64,000 bases of DNA from Natronomonas aquatica (GCF_024449025.1 NZ_JAHLKM010000010.1:18039-82038), one strand, 5' to 3'. Shown: positions 42,700 to 51,584, counted from the first letter of the stretch. Translations and numbers: made by a program. Notes: generated by a model not told the origin, from the letters alone.

Positions 42700-44070
42700 A
42701 TGACTACGTTCGAGTACGACGTCGCCATCGTCGGGGCCGGGACTGCCGGTTGTTACGCCGGGGCCACCGTCGCCGACGCCGGGTACGACGTCGTCATCGT
42801 CGAGCGAAAGGACGAATCCGAAGCGGGACACATCGCCTGCGGCGACGCCCTGAAAGGGGCCGACAAATTCCCCGAATCCATCCCCAAATCCCACATCGAG
42901 GGCTCGTTTACCAACACCGAGGTCGATCACGGACAGTTCGAGATCCCCAGCGAGGACGCCGTCCTCGATATCCCCGTCCCGGGTGAACTCGCCGTCATCG
43001 ACAGATACGAGTACGGTAGACGAGTCATCGACGGGGCTGAACGGGCCGACGCGGAGTTCCACTACGACACCGTCGTTCAGGACGTCCTACAGGACGACGA
43101 CGGCCGGGTGATCGGACTCGAGGCGACGAAGCGGGGCGAACACAGACGCTACGAGGTCGATATCGTCCTCGACGGGGCGGGGGCGCTCTCGATCCTGCAG
43201 GACAAAGCCGACTTCGAGGGGACGACCTTCGATACGAACGTCCGGTACTCGCAGTTCTCCTCGGCCTACCGGGAGATCATCGAGGTCGACGACCCAGTCG
43301 AGTGGTCGGACGCCCTCGTGTTCAAGCCGACGAAGCGGTCGGCCGGGTACCTGTGGTACTTCCCGCGGACGCCGACGGAGATCAACGTCGGGCTGGGCTT
43401 TCAGATGAACGAGGAACCGATGCAACTCGTCTCGGATCTCCGCGAGGACATCAGCCGCCGGCCGGAACTGAAAAACGCGACCGTGAAAGACAAACTCGGC
43501 GCGGCCTTGCCGACGCGCCGACCGTACGATTCGGCGGTCGCACCCGGGTATATCGCGATCGGCGATGCCGCCGCCCACGTCAACCCGATCAGCGGCGGCG
43601 GGATCGCCGGCGCCGCCTACGCCGGCCAGTACGCCGGCGAGCAGGCGATCGAGGCGATCGAAGACGGCGACGTGAGCGAGGAATCGCTGTGGCGGTACAA
43701 CGAACGCGTCATGGACCACTACGGCGGCCGGTACGCCGCCCTCGACGTCTACAACATCTTCTCGACCGCCTACGACCTGGACGACCTGATAGGGTTGCTC
43801 GCCGCCCTTCCCGCCGGGAAGCTCTCGGACGCGCTGTACTCGGGGTCGGCGAGCGTCGGCCTCGGCCTCAAACTTCGGGTGTTGATAAAGAGCTTCGGTC
43901 ACTGGGGCACACTGAAGAACCTCTATGAGACGAAGTCGCTGGCCGATCGACTGCTGGAGCACTACGAGGGGTACCCTTCGACGCCCGAGGCGTTCCCCGA
44001 GTGGCAAGGGGAACGCGACCGCATCATGGACGACATCTACGCCGAGACCGGCGCCGAGTCGAAGTACTGA
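42700..44070 (+). CDS. Geranylgeranyl reductase family protein
   Basis: 456 residues from the ATG at 42700 (MTTFEYDVAIVGAGTAGCY). FAD-binding GAGTAGCYAG, IVERKDESEAGHIACGDAL, the conserved Y/W substrate pocket (AGYLWYFPR) and GDAAAHVNPISGGGI mark the digeranylgeranylglycerophospholipid reductase group that saturates archaeal membrane lipids. It may instead reduce menaquinone side chains. An upstream in-frame start at 42391 inside the SDR gene is not used. Confidence 0.88.
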   Translation: MTTFEYDVAIVGAGTAGCYAGATVADAGYDVVIVERKDESEAGHIACGDALKGADKFPESIPKSHIEGSFTNTEVDHGQFEIPSEDAVLDIPVPGELAVIDRYEYGRRVIDGAERADAEFHYDTVVQDVLQDDDGRVIGLEATKRGEHRRYEVDIVLDGAGALSILQDKADFEGTTFDTNVRYSQFSSAYREIIEVDDPVEWSDALVFKPTKRSAGYLWYFPRTPTEINVGLGFQMNEEPMQLVSDLREDISRRPELKNATVKDKLGAALPTRRPYDSAVAPGYIAIGDAAAHVNPISGGGIAGAAYAGQYAGEQAIEAIEDGDVSEESLWRYNERVMDHYGGRYAALDVYNIFSTAYDLDDLIGLLAALPAGKLSDALYSGSASVGLGLKLRVLIKSFGHWGTLKNLYETKSLADRLLEHYEGYPSTPEAFPEWQGERDRIMDDIYAETGAESKY

Positions 44071-44138
44071 GTGCGGCCCCCGAAGGCCGGCGACTAACCG
44101 ACACTACGGTTTATAATGCCGGCCGGCGAAGACTGGGT

Positions 44139-44534
44139 ATGGGTTCGACGAGTACGAACGACGATACGGACGGACCACCCTCCCGGATCGGACGACTCCT
44201 GTTCGGGCTCGGACTCGCCCTGCAGGCTTCCGAGGACTTCCGCGATATGGAGGATACTGTCGAATACGCCGAATCAGCCGGCGTCCCGATGCCCGACGTC
44301 GCGGCCCCGTTCGCGTCGGGAATGATGCTTTTCGCCGGTGCCGGGATCGCGCTGTGGCGGCTACCGCGGCTGGCGACCGGCGCCGCCGTCACCTTCCTGA
44401 CGGTCGTGACGGCGACGATGCACGATTTCTGGAACGCCGACGAGGACAGTCGATCCGGCGAGCGGCTCGCTTTCTTCGGAAACCTCGCGATGTTCGGGGC
44501 GGCGCTGGTCTTCCTCCGGGAGGCGTACAAGTGA
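44139..44534 (+). CDS. DoxX-like membrane protein
   Basis: 131 residues from the ATG at 44139 (MGSTSTNDDTDGPPSRIG). Four predicted helices, with RLLFGLGLALQASEDFRDM and TATMHDFWNAD, fit the DoxX/SURF4-like fold. Members are linked to respiratory or thiosulfate-quinone chemistry, but many are uncharacterised. The stop is followed at once by the tnpB right-end hairpin, so the insertion landed exactly after this gene. Confidence 0.78.
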   Translation: MGSTSTNDDTDGPPSRIGRLLFGLGLALQASEDFRDMEDTVEYAESAGVPMPDVAAPFASGMMLFAGAGIALWRLPRLATGAAVTFLTVVTATMHDFWNADEDSRSGERLAFFGNLAMFGAALVFLREAYK

Positions 44535-44540
44535 CCTCCT

Positions 44541-44560
44541 CCCCGTCGTGACCGACGGGG
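44541..44560. repeat. Right-end hairpin of the tnpB element
   Basis: CCCCGTCG/CGACGGGG (44541-44548, 44553-44560) with a TGAC loop, followed by CTTCCCG, matches the subterminal hairpin typical of haloarchaeal IS200/IS605-family (IS1341-type) elements. It lies 40 bp downstream of the tnpB stop, where the guide-like reRNA of TnpB usually ends. Confidence 0.75.
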
Positions 44561-44599
44561 CTTCCCGAACCGCACTGCAGCGTTGGGATATTTGCCGGT

Positions 44600-45853
44600 T
44601 TACGGGCAGACCTGCTCTTGTGGGGCTACTCGCCCCGTTTGCTTGTCGAACAGGCGCACCGATGGCTGGGCCAAACAGCCGTTACTCCTATCCTGTGAGG
44701 GATTCGGAGTTACCGTCGCTCGCATATTCTCTGCCGCATTCAGATCACTATTGGCGACCACTCCACAGTCCGAACAGACGTACAAGCCTCGCTCAACGCG
44801 GTTTGAATCGGCCTGCGCTCCACAGGCACAGCAGCTGATCGACGTTGCCAACTCGTACTCATCGACTCGTTCAACATCGATCCCACGTTCTTCAGCTTTG
44901 TACTCGATTTGCTGAATGAGCGTCTCAAACGCCCAGTCGTGCAGGCGTTTGTTGCCGTGGCGTCCCCAGTCTTCATCTGCCCGGATGTTCTTCGGATGGC
45001 CGACCGCGATCGTGCCAACACCACGCTCTGCACACTGTTCGACGATATCTTTCGAGACCGTGTGCAGGACATGCGTCTGGCGGCGTGCTTTTTTCGTTCG
45101 TGCCCATTCTGCGGTCTGTGAGGGACCCTCCTCACCTTCAGTGTGGTACTCTATCTGCCGGAAGTAGTGAGCGTCTTCTTTCAACGCATTCCCCGGATAC
45201 AAGATCGTCTCATCGCCAACTGAGACGGCTGCTGTATTACAGATGCCGAGATCAACACCAGCCGTCTTTGCGCCAGACTGATCAGGGGCCTCGATGGCGA
45301 CTTTACAGACGAAGTGCAACTCCCAGTGGTCACCAGTCCACACTGCCCGGACTTGCTGGACATCTTCGACACCAGCCAAGCTTGCGTCAGGACCGGTGTC
45401 GTATTCACAGAGGATGAAGTCGGCCCATCCATCTTTCAGGTTCTTGCCTTTCGACAGCCGGAGTTGCTGGTGTTTCGTGTCGAGTTTGAACCCGTCTTGT
45501 TTGAACGTGATCGTGCTGCGTGGTCGTTCATCGCCGTATTTGCGGTAGCCCGGTGGGTTTGCGTCTGGGTCACCTTGTTCGAACCACGACTGGAAAGCGC
45601 CAGACAATTCTTCGACAATTGCCTGACTAGATTGGGCATTCAAGTCTTTCCAGCAGTCCTGCGTTTTCATGTAGGACTTGAGCGGTCCTTCGTCGGGGAT
45701 TTCTCCCGTGTGATCCCAGATACGACTGATGGTCCACCGAGCAACGTTCCAGATTTTACTGCCGGAACGACCGAGTGAATCAAGATCACGCACGACACCC
45801 TCACGGTTGTTGGTGAGTGTCGCTGTAATGGTGCGTGTTGTGACCAGATTCAC
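44600..45853 (-). CDS. tnpB: TnpB family RNA-guided nuclease-like protein
   Basis: 417 residues. RuvC-I Asp201 is in AGVDLGICNT, RuvC-III Asp370 in VANSDLNAAEN, and the zinc finger is CCAC...CSDC (341-363). Where RuvC-II normally has Glu (V-E-D/L) the sequence is IAVGHPKNIRADED (residues 282-294), so the usual catalytic Glu is not at its expected place; it could be inactive or use a nearby acid. The protein ends with RSNGCLAQPSVRLF, the tail also found as a remnant at 47700-47830. Confidence 0.88.
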   Translation of the reverse strand: MNLVTTRTITATLTNNREGVVRDLDSLGRSGSKIWNVARWTISRIWDHTGEIPDEGPLKSYMKTQDCWKDLNAQSSQAIVEELSGAFQSWFEQGDPDANPPGYRKYGDERPRSTITFKQDGFKLDTKHQQLRLSKGKNLKDGWADFILCEYDTGPDASLAGVEDVQQVRAVWTGDHWELHFVCKVAIEAPDQSGAKTAGVDLGICNTAAVSVGDETILYPGNALKEDAHYFRQIEYHTEGEEGPSQTAEWARTKKARRQTHVLHTVSKDIVEQCAERGVGTIAVGHPKNIRADEDWGRHGNKRLHDWAFETLIQQIEYKAEERGIDVERVDEYELATSISCCACGAQADSNRVERGLYVCSDCGVVANSDLNAAENMRATVTPNPSQDRSNGCLAQPSVRLFDKQTGRVAPQEQVCP

Positions 45854-45960
45854 TGTACATAACCTATGATAGTAAAATGACGTAATCGTTACGACTCGGC
45901 GTTGAATATCCAGCCAGCAGGAACGATGGTGGCATCGGCCTGGAGCGTACGCGATTTACT

Positions 45961-46026
45961 CCCGCCCTGTTCGTTCCTCGGTTCCGACAGAGCGTCGGAA
46001 CGCCCACCACTCACAGAAAGGGCGGG
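45961..46026. repeat. Nested inverted repeats upstream of ribH
   Basis: Outer arms CCCGCCCT (45961-45968) and AGGGCGGG (46019-46026) enclose a perfect GTTCCGAC/GTCGGAAC hairpin (45981-46001, 5-nt loop). AGGGCGGGATTCTC resembles the right-end hairpin flank of tnpB elements, so it may be a solo end with an expanded loop. It could also fold in the ribH 5' region. The rest of 45854-46094 has no gene. Confidence 0.55.
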
Positions 46027-46094
46027 ATTCTCTCGCTGAATCAAGATAGGCGGCTATCGGCAGGTCTTTTAGTTCCGAAACCGGACCGGCGAAT

Positions 46095-46523
46095 ATGGTA
46101 GCGCTCGGACTGGTGGTCGCCCAGTTCAACAAAGAGCGGCCGGTGACCCAAGAAATGCAAGCCCGGGCCCGCGAGGCGGCGGCCGACGCCGACACCGACG
46201 CCGAGATCGTTGAGACCATCGAGGTGCCGGGCTCGTACGACGCGCCGCTTGCGGCCGACCGCCTCGCGAGGCGCGAGGACATCGACGCTGTCGTCGCGCT
46301 CGGCGCTATCGTCACCGGCGATACGGATCACGACCGCGTGATCGCGGACGCGGCGGCCCAGGGGCTCACCGACGTCTCCCTGAAACGCGATACGCCGGTC
46401 GCGCTCGGCATCACCGGGCCGGGGATGAGCCAGGCCGAGGCGGAAGAGCGTATCGACTACGGGGCAAGCGCCGTCCGGAGCGCTATATCACTCGCCGGAG
46501 AATTACAAGACTATGACACCTGA
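46095..46523 (+). CDS. ribH: 6,7-dimethyl-8-ribityllumazine synthase
   Basis: 142 residues. VVAQFNKERPVTQEM, the substrate loop IEVPGSYDAPLAADRLA, and VVALGAIVTGDTDHDRVI (with the catalytic His region) identify lumazine synthase, the penultimate step of riboflavin biosynthesis. The archaeal form is short, as here. Its 3' end overlaps the aminotransferase start by 11 bp, so they are cotranscribed. Confidence 0.94.
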   Translation: MVALGLVVAQFNKERPVTQEMQARAREAAADADTDAEIVETIEVPGSYDAPLAADRLARREDIDAVVALGAIVTGDTDHDRVIADAAAQGLTDVSLKRDTPVALGITGPGMSQAEAEERIDYGASAVRSAISLAGELQDYDT

Positions 46524-47667
46524 ACTGGAGTTCACCGACCGCGTCGAACGGGTCGAGCCGAGCGCAACGCTCGCGATCAGCAACCTCGCAGCCGAACTGG
46601 AGGCCGACGGCGTCGACATCGTCGATCTCTCCGTGGGCGAACCCGACTTCCCGACGCCGGAGAACGTCGTCGAGGCCGGGAAGGCGGCGCTCGATGCCGG
46701 CCACACCGGGTATACCCCCTCGAACGGGATCCCCGAACTGAAGGAGGCGATCGTCGAGAAACTCGCCGGCGACGGTCTCGAGTACGGAACCGACGAGATC
46801 ATCGTCACGCCGGGCGGGAAACAGGCGCTCTACGAGACGTTCCAGGCGCTCGTCGACGACGGCGACGAGGTGGTCCTTCTGGATCCGGCCTGGGTCAGCT
46901 ACGAGGCCATGGCGAAGCTGGCCGGCGGAGAGCTATCGCGGGTCGATCTCTCCGGGTCGGGTTTCCAGCTCGAGCCCGCGCTCGACGACCTCGCCGAGGC
47001 GGTCTCGGACGACACCGAACTCCTCGTCATCAACTCGCCGTCGAACCCCTCCGGAGCCGTTTTCTCCGATTCGGCGCTGGAGGGCGTCCGGGATCTGGCG
47101 GTCGATCACGACGTGACGGTCATCTCCGATGAGATCTACGACGCGGTCACATACGACACCGAACAGACCTCGCTCGGATCGCTCGAAGGAATGGACGGAC
47201 GGACTGTCACGATCAACGGCTTCTCGAAGGCCTACTCGATGACCGGCTGGCGGCTGGGTTATCTCGCCGCGCCCGAACCGCTCGTCGAACAGGCTGGAAA
47301 GCTCCACTCGCATTCGGTGTCGTGTGCGGCGAACTTCGTCCAACACGCCGGCGTCGAGGCGCTGGAGAACGCCGACGCGGCCGTCACCGAGATGTGCGAA
47401 GCCTTCGAGGAACGCCGCGATATGCTCGTGGACCTCTTCGCCGAACACGGCAAAGACGTGCCGGTCCCCGACGGCGCCTTTTATATGATGCTGCCGGTCG
47501 ACAGCGACGATCAGGCGTGGTGTGAGGGCGCCATCGAGGACGCCCACGTCGCGACGGTCCCGGGCAGCGCCTTCGGGACGCCCGGCTACGCTCGGCTCTC
47601 GTATGCGGCCAGCGAAGAGCGCCTGCGGGAGGGCGTGGACCGCCTGGCCGACGGCGGGTACCTTTGA
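46513..47667 (+). CDS. PLP-dependent aminotransferase (class I, aspartate type)
   Basis: 384 residues. The fold-type I pattern includes VGEPDFPTPENV, YTPSNGIPELKEAI, the Asn-Pro pair INSPSNPSGAVF, SDEIYDAV, and the PLP lysine in SKAYSMTGWRLGYL. It probably exchanges amino groups between aspartate (or an aromatic amino acid) and 2-oxoglutarate. Overlap with ribH indicates one operon. A decayed tnpB element begins 4 bp after its stop. Confidence 0.92.
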   Translation: MTPELEFTDRVERVEPSATLAISNLAAELEADGVDIVDLSVGEPDFPTPENVVEAGKAALDAGHTGYTPSNGIPELKEAIVEKLAGDGLEYGTDEIIVTPGGKQALYETFQALVDDGDEVVLLDPAWVSYEAMAKLAGGELSRVDLSGSGFQLEPALDDLAEAVSDDTELLVINSPSNPSGAVFSDSALEGVRDLAVDHDVTVISDEIYDAVTYDTEQTSLGSLEGMDGRTVTINGFSKAYSMTGWRLGYLAAPEPLVEQAGKLHSHSVSCAANFVQHAGVEALENADAAVTEMCEAFEERRDMLVDLFAEHGKDVPVPDGAFYMMLPVDSDDQAWCEGAIEDAHVATVPGSAFGTPGYARLSYAASEERLREGVDRLADGGYL

Positions 47668-47670
47668 CAT

Positions 47671-48034
47671 CCTCTCGGCCCTGAAGGGCGAAGATTCCCA
47701 CGGCACTGCGCCGCTGGTTTGGGATTTTTACGGTTTGTAGACGCCTCGAGAGACGGCTACTGGCTGTGCCAACCAGCTGTTACTCCTATCCCGGTATGGG
47801 ATTCAGAGATACTTTTCCTGCCTGCATCCCGAAATCCACAACAGAAAGGGATGGTTTCTGCGTGGAATCAACGAATCCCGATAGTGTCCAATTAGGTGGG
47901 CGGACAGGCCGCCTCGGTTATCTATCAGTACGGTAATTACTTGCTTAAAACATCCGTTCAGAACGGAGAGCGTAGCGTGTAGAGGGGTTGTCGGATTCAT
48001 CCCCGCGCTGAAGCGCGAGGCTTTCTCCTCGAAC
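47671..48034 (-). mobile_element. Decayed tnpB element ends
   Basis: A right-end hairpin (GCCCT/AGGGC, 47678-47689, then AAGATTCCC) is followed by a minus-strand stretch that translates, after a frame shift, as RSNSWLAQPVAVSRGVYKP before a stop, the counterpart of the TnpB tail at 44600. A second hairpin (CGCGCT/AGCGCG, 48004-48017, then AGGCTTTC) lies at the far side. No catalytic part remains. This 546-bp gap (47668-48213) otherwise holds no gene. Confidence 0.7.
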
Positions 48035-48110
48035 TTCCGTAATTCCGCCGAACTGATCGGCGCGCAGGTTCTGTACCTTTGTTGTACGATCGGTTTCCTG
48101 AAGTCGATGC

Positions 48111-48188
48111 TGTCGGACAGAACGGCTGATACGCTCGACCGGGCGCCGTTCGGACTCGAGAGTGTCGAGGCGTCTGTCCGACAGAACG
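48111..48188. repeat. Paired TGTCSGACAGAACG repeats
   Basis: TGTCGGACAGAACG (48111-48124) and TGTCCGACAGAACG (48175-48188) are direct repeats with one change; the TGTCGGACA and TGTCCGACA cores are also reverse complements of each other. They lie just past the stop of the Gly/Met-rich gene and might form a transcript-end stem or a binding site. Confidence 0.4.
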
Positions 48189-48213
48189 AAAGACGACCGG
48201 CGCTGCCGTTAGG

Positions 48214-48654
48214 TTAGTCCTCTAGCGCGTCGGCGATCCGCTCGATTTCGCGGCGGATATCGTGGAGTTCGTCGCGGACCTTCCGGACCTCGCGGACGAC
48301 CTCCTCGTTGTCGCTTCCGTCCTCCTGGCCGCGGCCACCCATCTCCGGCGGGCCGCCGCCCATACCGCCCGGACCGCCACCACCCATGCCACCCGGACCG
48401 CCGCCACCGCCCATCATGCCGCCCATCATCTGGGCGAAGGGGCTGCCGCCCATGCCACCCGGACCGCCGCCACCGCCCATCATCTCCTTCATTTTCTCCT
48501 CGCGGCTCATCTCCTCGCCGTCGCCCTCGCCGCCTTCACCCTCGGTGCGCTGTTGTCTGATCTCCTCGACGCGCTCGCGGAACGATTTCTCCTCTCCGTC
48601 CTCGCCCGCGTCGGTCGTCTCCGTCTCCTCTGCCGTGTTCTCTTCGTCCGTCAT
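48214..48654 (-). CDS. Gly/Met-rich low-complexity protein with coiled C-terminus
   Basis: 146 residues from the ATG at 48654 (MTDEENTAEETETTD). An acidic N-terminus leads to EEKMKEMMGGGGGPGGMGG and three more Gly-Met-Pro blocks (about residues 55-115), then a C-terminal charged helix (EEVVREVRKVRDELHDIRRE) that looks like a coiled coil. The repeat recalls flexible or phase-separating segments. No known function. A longer upstream frame (to 48957) overlaps DUF2797 and is not real. Confidence 0.75.
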   Translation of the reverse strand: MTDEENTAEETETTDAGEDGEEKSFRERVEEIRQQRTEGEGGEGDGEEMSREEKMKEMMGGGGGPGGMGGSPFAQMMGGMMGGGGGPGGMGGGGPGGMGGGPPEMGGRGQEDGSDNEEVVREVRKVRDELHDIRREIERIADALED

Positions 48655-48707
48655 GCTCCCCCCTTTCGGCTCCCCACAAAAAAGTCCACAGGTTCTCCGG
48701 GTCGCAG

Positions 48708-49475
48708 TCATCCGAACGAGCCGAGACTGGACTGGAGTTCGCGCGAGGCCGCGCCGTTTCGCAGTTCGTACCCCACGAGCGACCGCATATCGACGGCGAA
48801 GGCCTCGCCGTCGCGTTCCAACAGGAGCACCCGGCCTTTGGTCCCGAGGACGGTCCCGGCCGCGAGCGTTTCGGGGAGCGGCGCCGACTCCAGATCGAGA
48901 CCGTACCCGAACTCGAAGGTCCGTTCGACCTCGAAATCGGCCAACAGCTGTTCCCACGACTCGGTGTCGATTTCCCGTCCGATCCCGACGATCTTCGTCG
49001 GTACCCGGACCGAGTCGGGGACCGGCGTCGATCGGGCGATCTCCGACTCGATCTCCCGGGCGATCCGGCCGTTCTCGACGCGGCGGACGATCGCACCACG
49101 GTCGGCCCCCTGCTCACGGAGCCGGACACGAGGATCCTCGCGTCCGGTCACGCCGATCTTGAACGTCGAGGGCGCGAAGGCCGCCAGATAGACGGCGTGT
49201 TCCCGGTGACAGTCCATCTCGGCTTTGAGACACGTCCCGGTACAGCGGGCACAGATCCACGTCGAGTCGTGGGCCGCACAGTAGGGGGCACTCGAGCGCT
49301 CACAGGGGAGGTGTTCGTCCCCGTCGACGGCGCCCGCACACCGCCGCCGTCCGAGCGTGTAGGCCAGTTCCCGACCGGGGGGAAGCGGTTCGCGCTCGAC
49401 GGTGCCCTCCCGGGCGACGAGAAGCGCCGCCGCTTGCGGCTCCTTTGCCCCTACGTCGTAGCCGACGACCTGCAC
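48708..49475 (-). CDS. DUF2797 domain protein
   Basis: 255 residues. An N-terminal zinc-like region (CAGAVDGDEHLPCERSSAPY, then CARCTGTC) and a GIY-YIG-like segment VYLAAFAPSTFKIGVTG then RVRLREQGADRG place it in DUF2797. The role is unknown; the GIY-YIG resemblance hints at nucleic acid binding, without a full catalytic set I can verify. It follows the Gly/Met-rich gene on the same strand after 53 bp. Confidence 0.8.
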   Translation of the reverse strand: MQVVGYDVGAKEPQAAALLVAREGTVEREPLPPGRELAYTLGRRRCAGAVDGDEHLPCERSSAPYCAAHDSTWICARCTGTCLKAEMDCHREHAVYLAAFAPSTFKIGVTGREDPRVRLREQGADRGAIVRRVENGRIAREIESEIARSTPVPDSVRVPTKIVGIGREIDTESWEQLLADFEVERTFEFGYGLDLESAPLPETLAAGTVLGTKGRVLLLERDGEAFAVDMRSLVGYELRNGAASRELQSSLGSFG

Positions 49476-49598
49476 AGGTGGTTCTAAACGGTCGGTCGGC
49501 TTAGGGGTTTCCTCCCGGAACGGACGGTTTCAGCAGTAGTCGCCGGTACACGCAGGTATGGGGCAAAACGGTTTTGTGTTCGAGACCGAATAGGACGT

Positions 49599-49925
49599 AT
49601 GCTCGAAGCGGCGCTGGAGGTGACCGTCGGCGACGGGGTCGAGTTCTCCTTTTCAGTGGTCAACGCCGGCGATCGCCCGGTGGAACGCACCTTCCGGGAC
49701 GCCTGTCGGGCCGATTTCGCGGTGTACCGCGACGGCCGGGAGGTCTGGCGCTACAGCGACGGCCGGGCGTTCGCACAGACCGTCTCGACGGCGGAGTTCC
49801 AGCCCGGCGAAGCGGCGACGTTCGAGGCAACCTGGCCCGATCCGGATCCCGGCGAGTATACCGCCGAGGCGGCCCTCCGGGTGAGCGACGGATCGGTGAC
49901 CGCCCGGACACCCTTTTCAGTGTGA
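49599..49925 (+). CDS. BsuPI-like putative proteinase inhibitor domain protein
   Basis: 108 residues, a single immunoglobulin-like beta sandwich. VEFSFSVVNAGDRPVERTF, then VWRYSDGRAFAQTV and QPGEAATFEATW fit the BsuPI intracellular proteinase inhibitor family. No signal peptide is seen, so it would be cytoplasmic. Actual inhibitor activity is unproven for most members. Confidence 0.75.
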   Translation: MLEAALEVTVGDGVEFSFSVVNAGDRPVERTFRDACRADFAVYRDGREVWRYSDGRAFAQTVSTAEFQPGEAATFEATWPDPDPGEYTAEAALRVSDGSVTARTPFSV

Positions 49926-50005
49926 CCCGGCGGGGAAGGAGCTCGATCGGTTCGGAGAGACCGTCGGCGGCGGTGGACCGTAACACCCCTAACGGACGGC
50001 AGTGA

Positions 50006-50557
50006 ATGGTGGCTATGGAACGCGATCCAGGGGTCGCCGTCCTCCGCCTCGGTCACCGCCCCGGCCGGGACAACAGGATGACGACCCACGTCGGGCTGAC
50101 CGCGCGTGCGCTCGGCGCCGACCGGGCGATCCTCGCCGGACGGGCGTCCGCCCCGAAGGAAACGATCGAGGACATCACGGACCGGTTCGGCGGCCCCTTC
50201 GAGGTCGAACTGACGGACGAGCCGGGGCGTGTGCTGCGTGAGTGGTCCGGGCCGGTCGTCCACCTGACGATGTACGGGCTCCCGATCCAGGACGTCGAGG
50301 ACTCGATCAGAGCCGACCACGGGCCCGAGCCGGTCCTGGCCGTCGTCGGGGCGGGGAAAGTCCCCTTCGACGTCTACGAGCTGGCCGATTACAACGTCGG
50401 CGTGACGAACCAGCCCCACTCGGAGGTCGCCGGTCTGGCGGTCTTTCTGGACCGATTCTTCGAGGGGGCGGAACTCGACCGGGAGTGGACCGACGCGACA
50501 CATCGGGTCGTCCCGAAGGCGACCGGCAAACAGGTCGAGCCGATCGAGGACGACTGA
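50006..50557 (+). CDS. tRNA (cytidine(56)-2'-O)-methyltransferase
   Basis: 183 residues (start 50006, or ATG 50015). VAVLRLGHRPGRDNRMTTHV is the archaeal Trm56 N-terminus, and VVHLTMYGLPIQ, VLAVVGAGKVPFDVYELADY and VGVTNQPHSEVAGLAVFLD form the SPOUT knot that binds SAM. It methylates the ribose of C56 in the T-loop of tRNA. Length normal. Monocistronic. Confidence 0.92.
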   Translation: MVAMERDPGVAVLRLGHRPGRDNRMTTHVGLTARALGADRAILAGRASAPKETIEDITDRFGGPFEVELTDEPGRVLREWSGPVVHLTMYGLPIQDVEDSIRADHGPEPVLAVVGAGKVPFDVYELADYNVGVTNQPHSEVAGLAVFLDRFFEGAELDREWTDATHRVVPKATGKQVEPIEDD

Positions 50558-50620
50558 CACGGGCCGTGTGGTCGCCGCCGGCGCAAAATTTCAAGTCGTG
50601 GACGGGTGAATCGACTCCGT

Positions 50621-51412
50621 ATGGACACGACGTTCGAAACGACGCGGGTAGAATTCGACGACTCGACGGGTGTCGGCCGGATAACGCTCGATCGCCCCGA
50701 CGCGCTGAACGCGCTGAACGCTCGGCTCCGGGAGGACATCGTCGGCAGCCTTCGGGCACTCGATGAACTGAACGACGACGGCATCGACATGCGCGTCGTC
50801 GTGATCGAGGGCGCCCAGGGGCACTTCTGTGCGGGCGCCGACATCACCGAGTTCGAGGCCGACGCCCCGACCGCCGACGTGGATCGAACGCACTACCGGT
50901 TCATCAGGGACTACCCGGTGCCGGTCGTTGCGAAGATCCGCGGTTACTGTCTGGGCGGCGGGCTCGAGACCGCGATGAGCTGTGATTTCCGGTTCGCGAG
51001 CGCCGAGGCGACGCTCGGGCTGCCCGAGGTCGATCTCGGTATCCTGCCGGGAGCCGGCGGCGTCCAGTTCATCAGCCGGCTCGCGAACCCCTCGGTCGCC
51101 ATGGAGATCGCGATGACGGGCGAGCACATCTCCGCCGATCGGGCCGCCGAGGTCGGGATCGTCAACCACGTCTACCCCGAGGCCGAACTCGACGACGCCG
51201 TCGGGGAGTTCGCCGAGACCATCGCCGCCAAGCCGCCGCTGTCGATACAGGCCATCAAACAGTCCGCCAACTACGCCACCGAGGCCGGCCTCGAGGCGGG
51301 CATCGAGTACGACCGGACGCTCATCGAGCCGCTCTTCGGAACCGACGACCACGAGGAGGGTGTCAGGGCGTTCTCCGAGGACGATTACGAGCCCGAGTTC
51401 CACGGACGGTAG
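50621..51412 (+). CDS. Enoyl-CoA hydratase/isomerase
   Basis: 263 residues from ATG 50621 (MDTTFETTRVEFDDSTG). The crotonase oxyanion loop is in GAQGHFCAGADITEF, and GLGLPEVDLGILPGAGGVQF-like sequence (TLGLPEVDLGILPGAGGVQF) provides the catalytic acid Glu region. It hydrates 2-enoyl-CoA in beta-oxidation, or isomerises it. It is not next to other beta-oxidation genes here; the acyl-CoA ligase at 31623 might feed the same route. Confidence 0.9.
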   Translation: MDTTFETTRVEFDDSTGVGRITLDRPDALNALNARLREDIVGSLRALDELNDDGIDMRVVVIEGAQGHFCAGADITEFEADAPTADVDRTHYRFIRDYPVPVVAKIRGYCLGGGLETAMSCDFRFASAEATLGLPEVDLGILPGAGGVQFISRLANPSVAMEIAMTGEHISADRAAEVGIVNHVYPEAELDDAVGEFAETIAAKPPLSIQAIKQSANYATEAGLEAGIEYDRTLIEPLFGTDDHEEGVRAFSEDDYEPEFHGR

Positions 51413-51584
51413 GTTCGCCTCCGGAGCCGTCGGTGCGCCGAGGGCCGACGCTACGGGTGAAGAGGTGCCGCGATACATCGAAGCGTAGGCGGAGCGATCG
51501 CGGTGCCGGAGGGACGGACGGGCACCAGGCCGGACCGTTCCGGAGTGGTAACGGTTTTTGTGTCTGCACGCTTAACGGGTGTAT

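Larger units (their letters stand above)
44541..45853 (-). mobile_element. IS1341-type element (tnpB only)
   Basis: A single tnpB with a right-end hairpin and no HUH transposase tnpA in reach, so it depends on a tnpA elsewhere or is stranded. The left end is not sharply defined; it probably lies within 45854-45900. It sits between a DoxX-like gene and ribH without breaking either. Confidence 0.75.
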
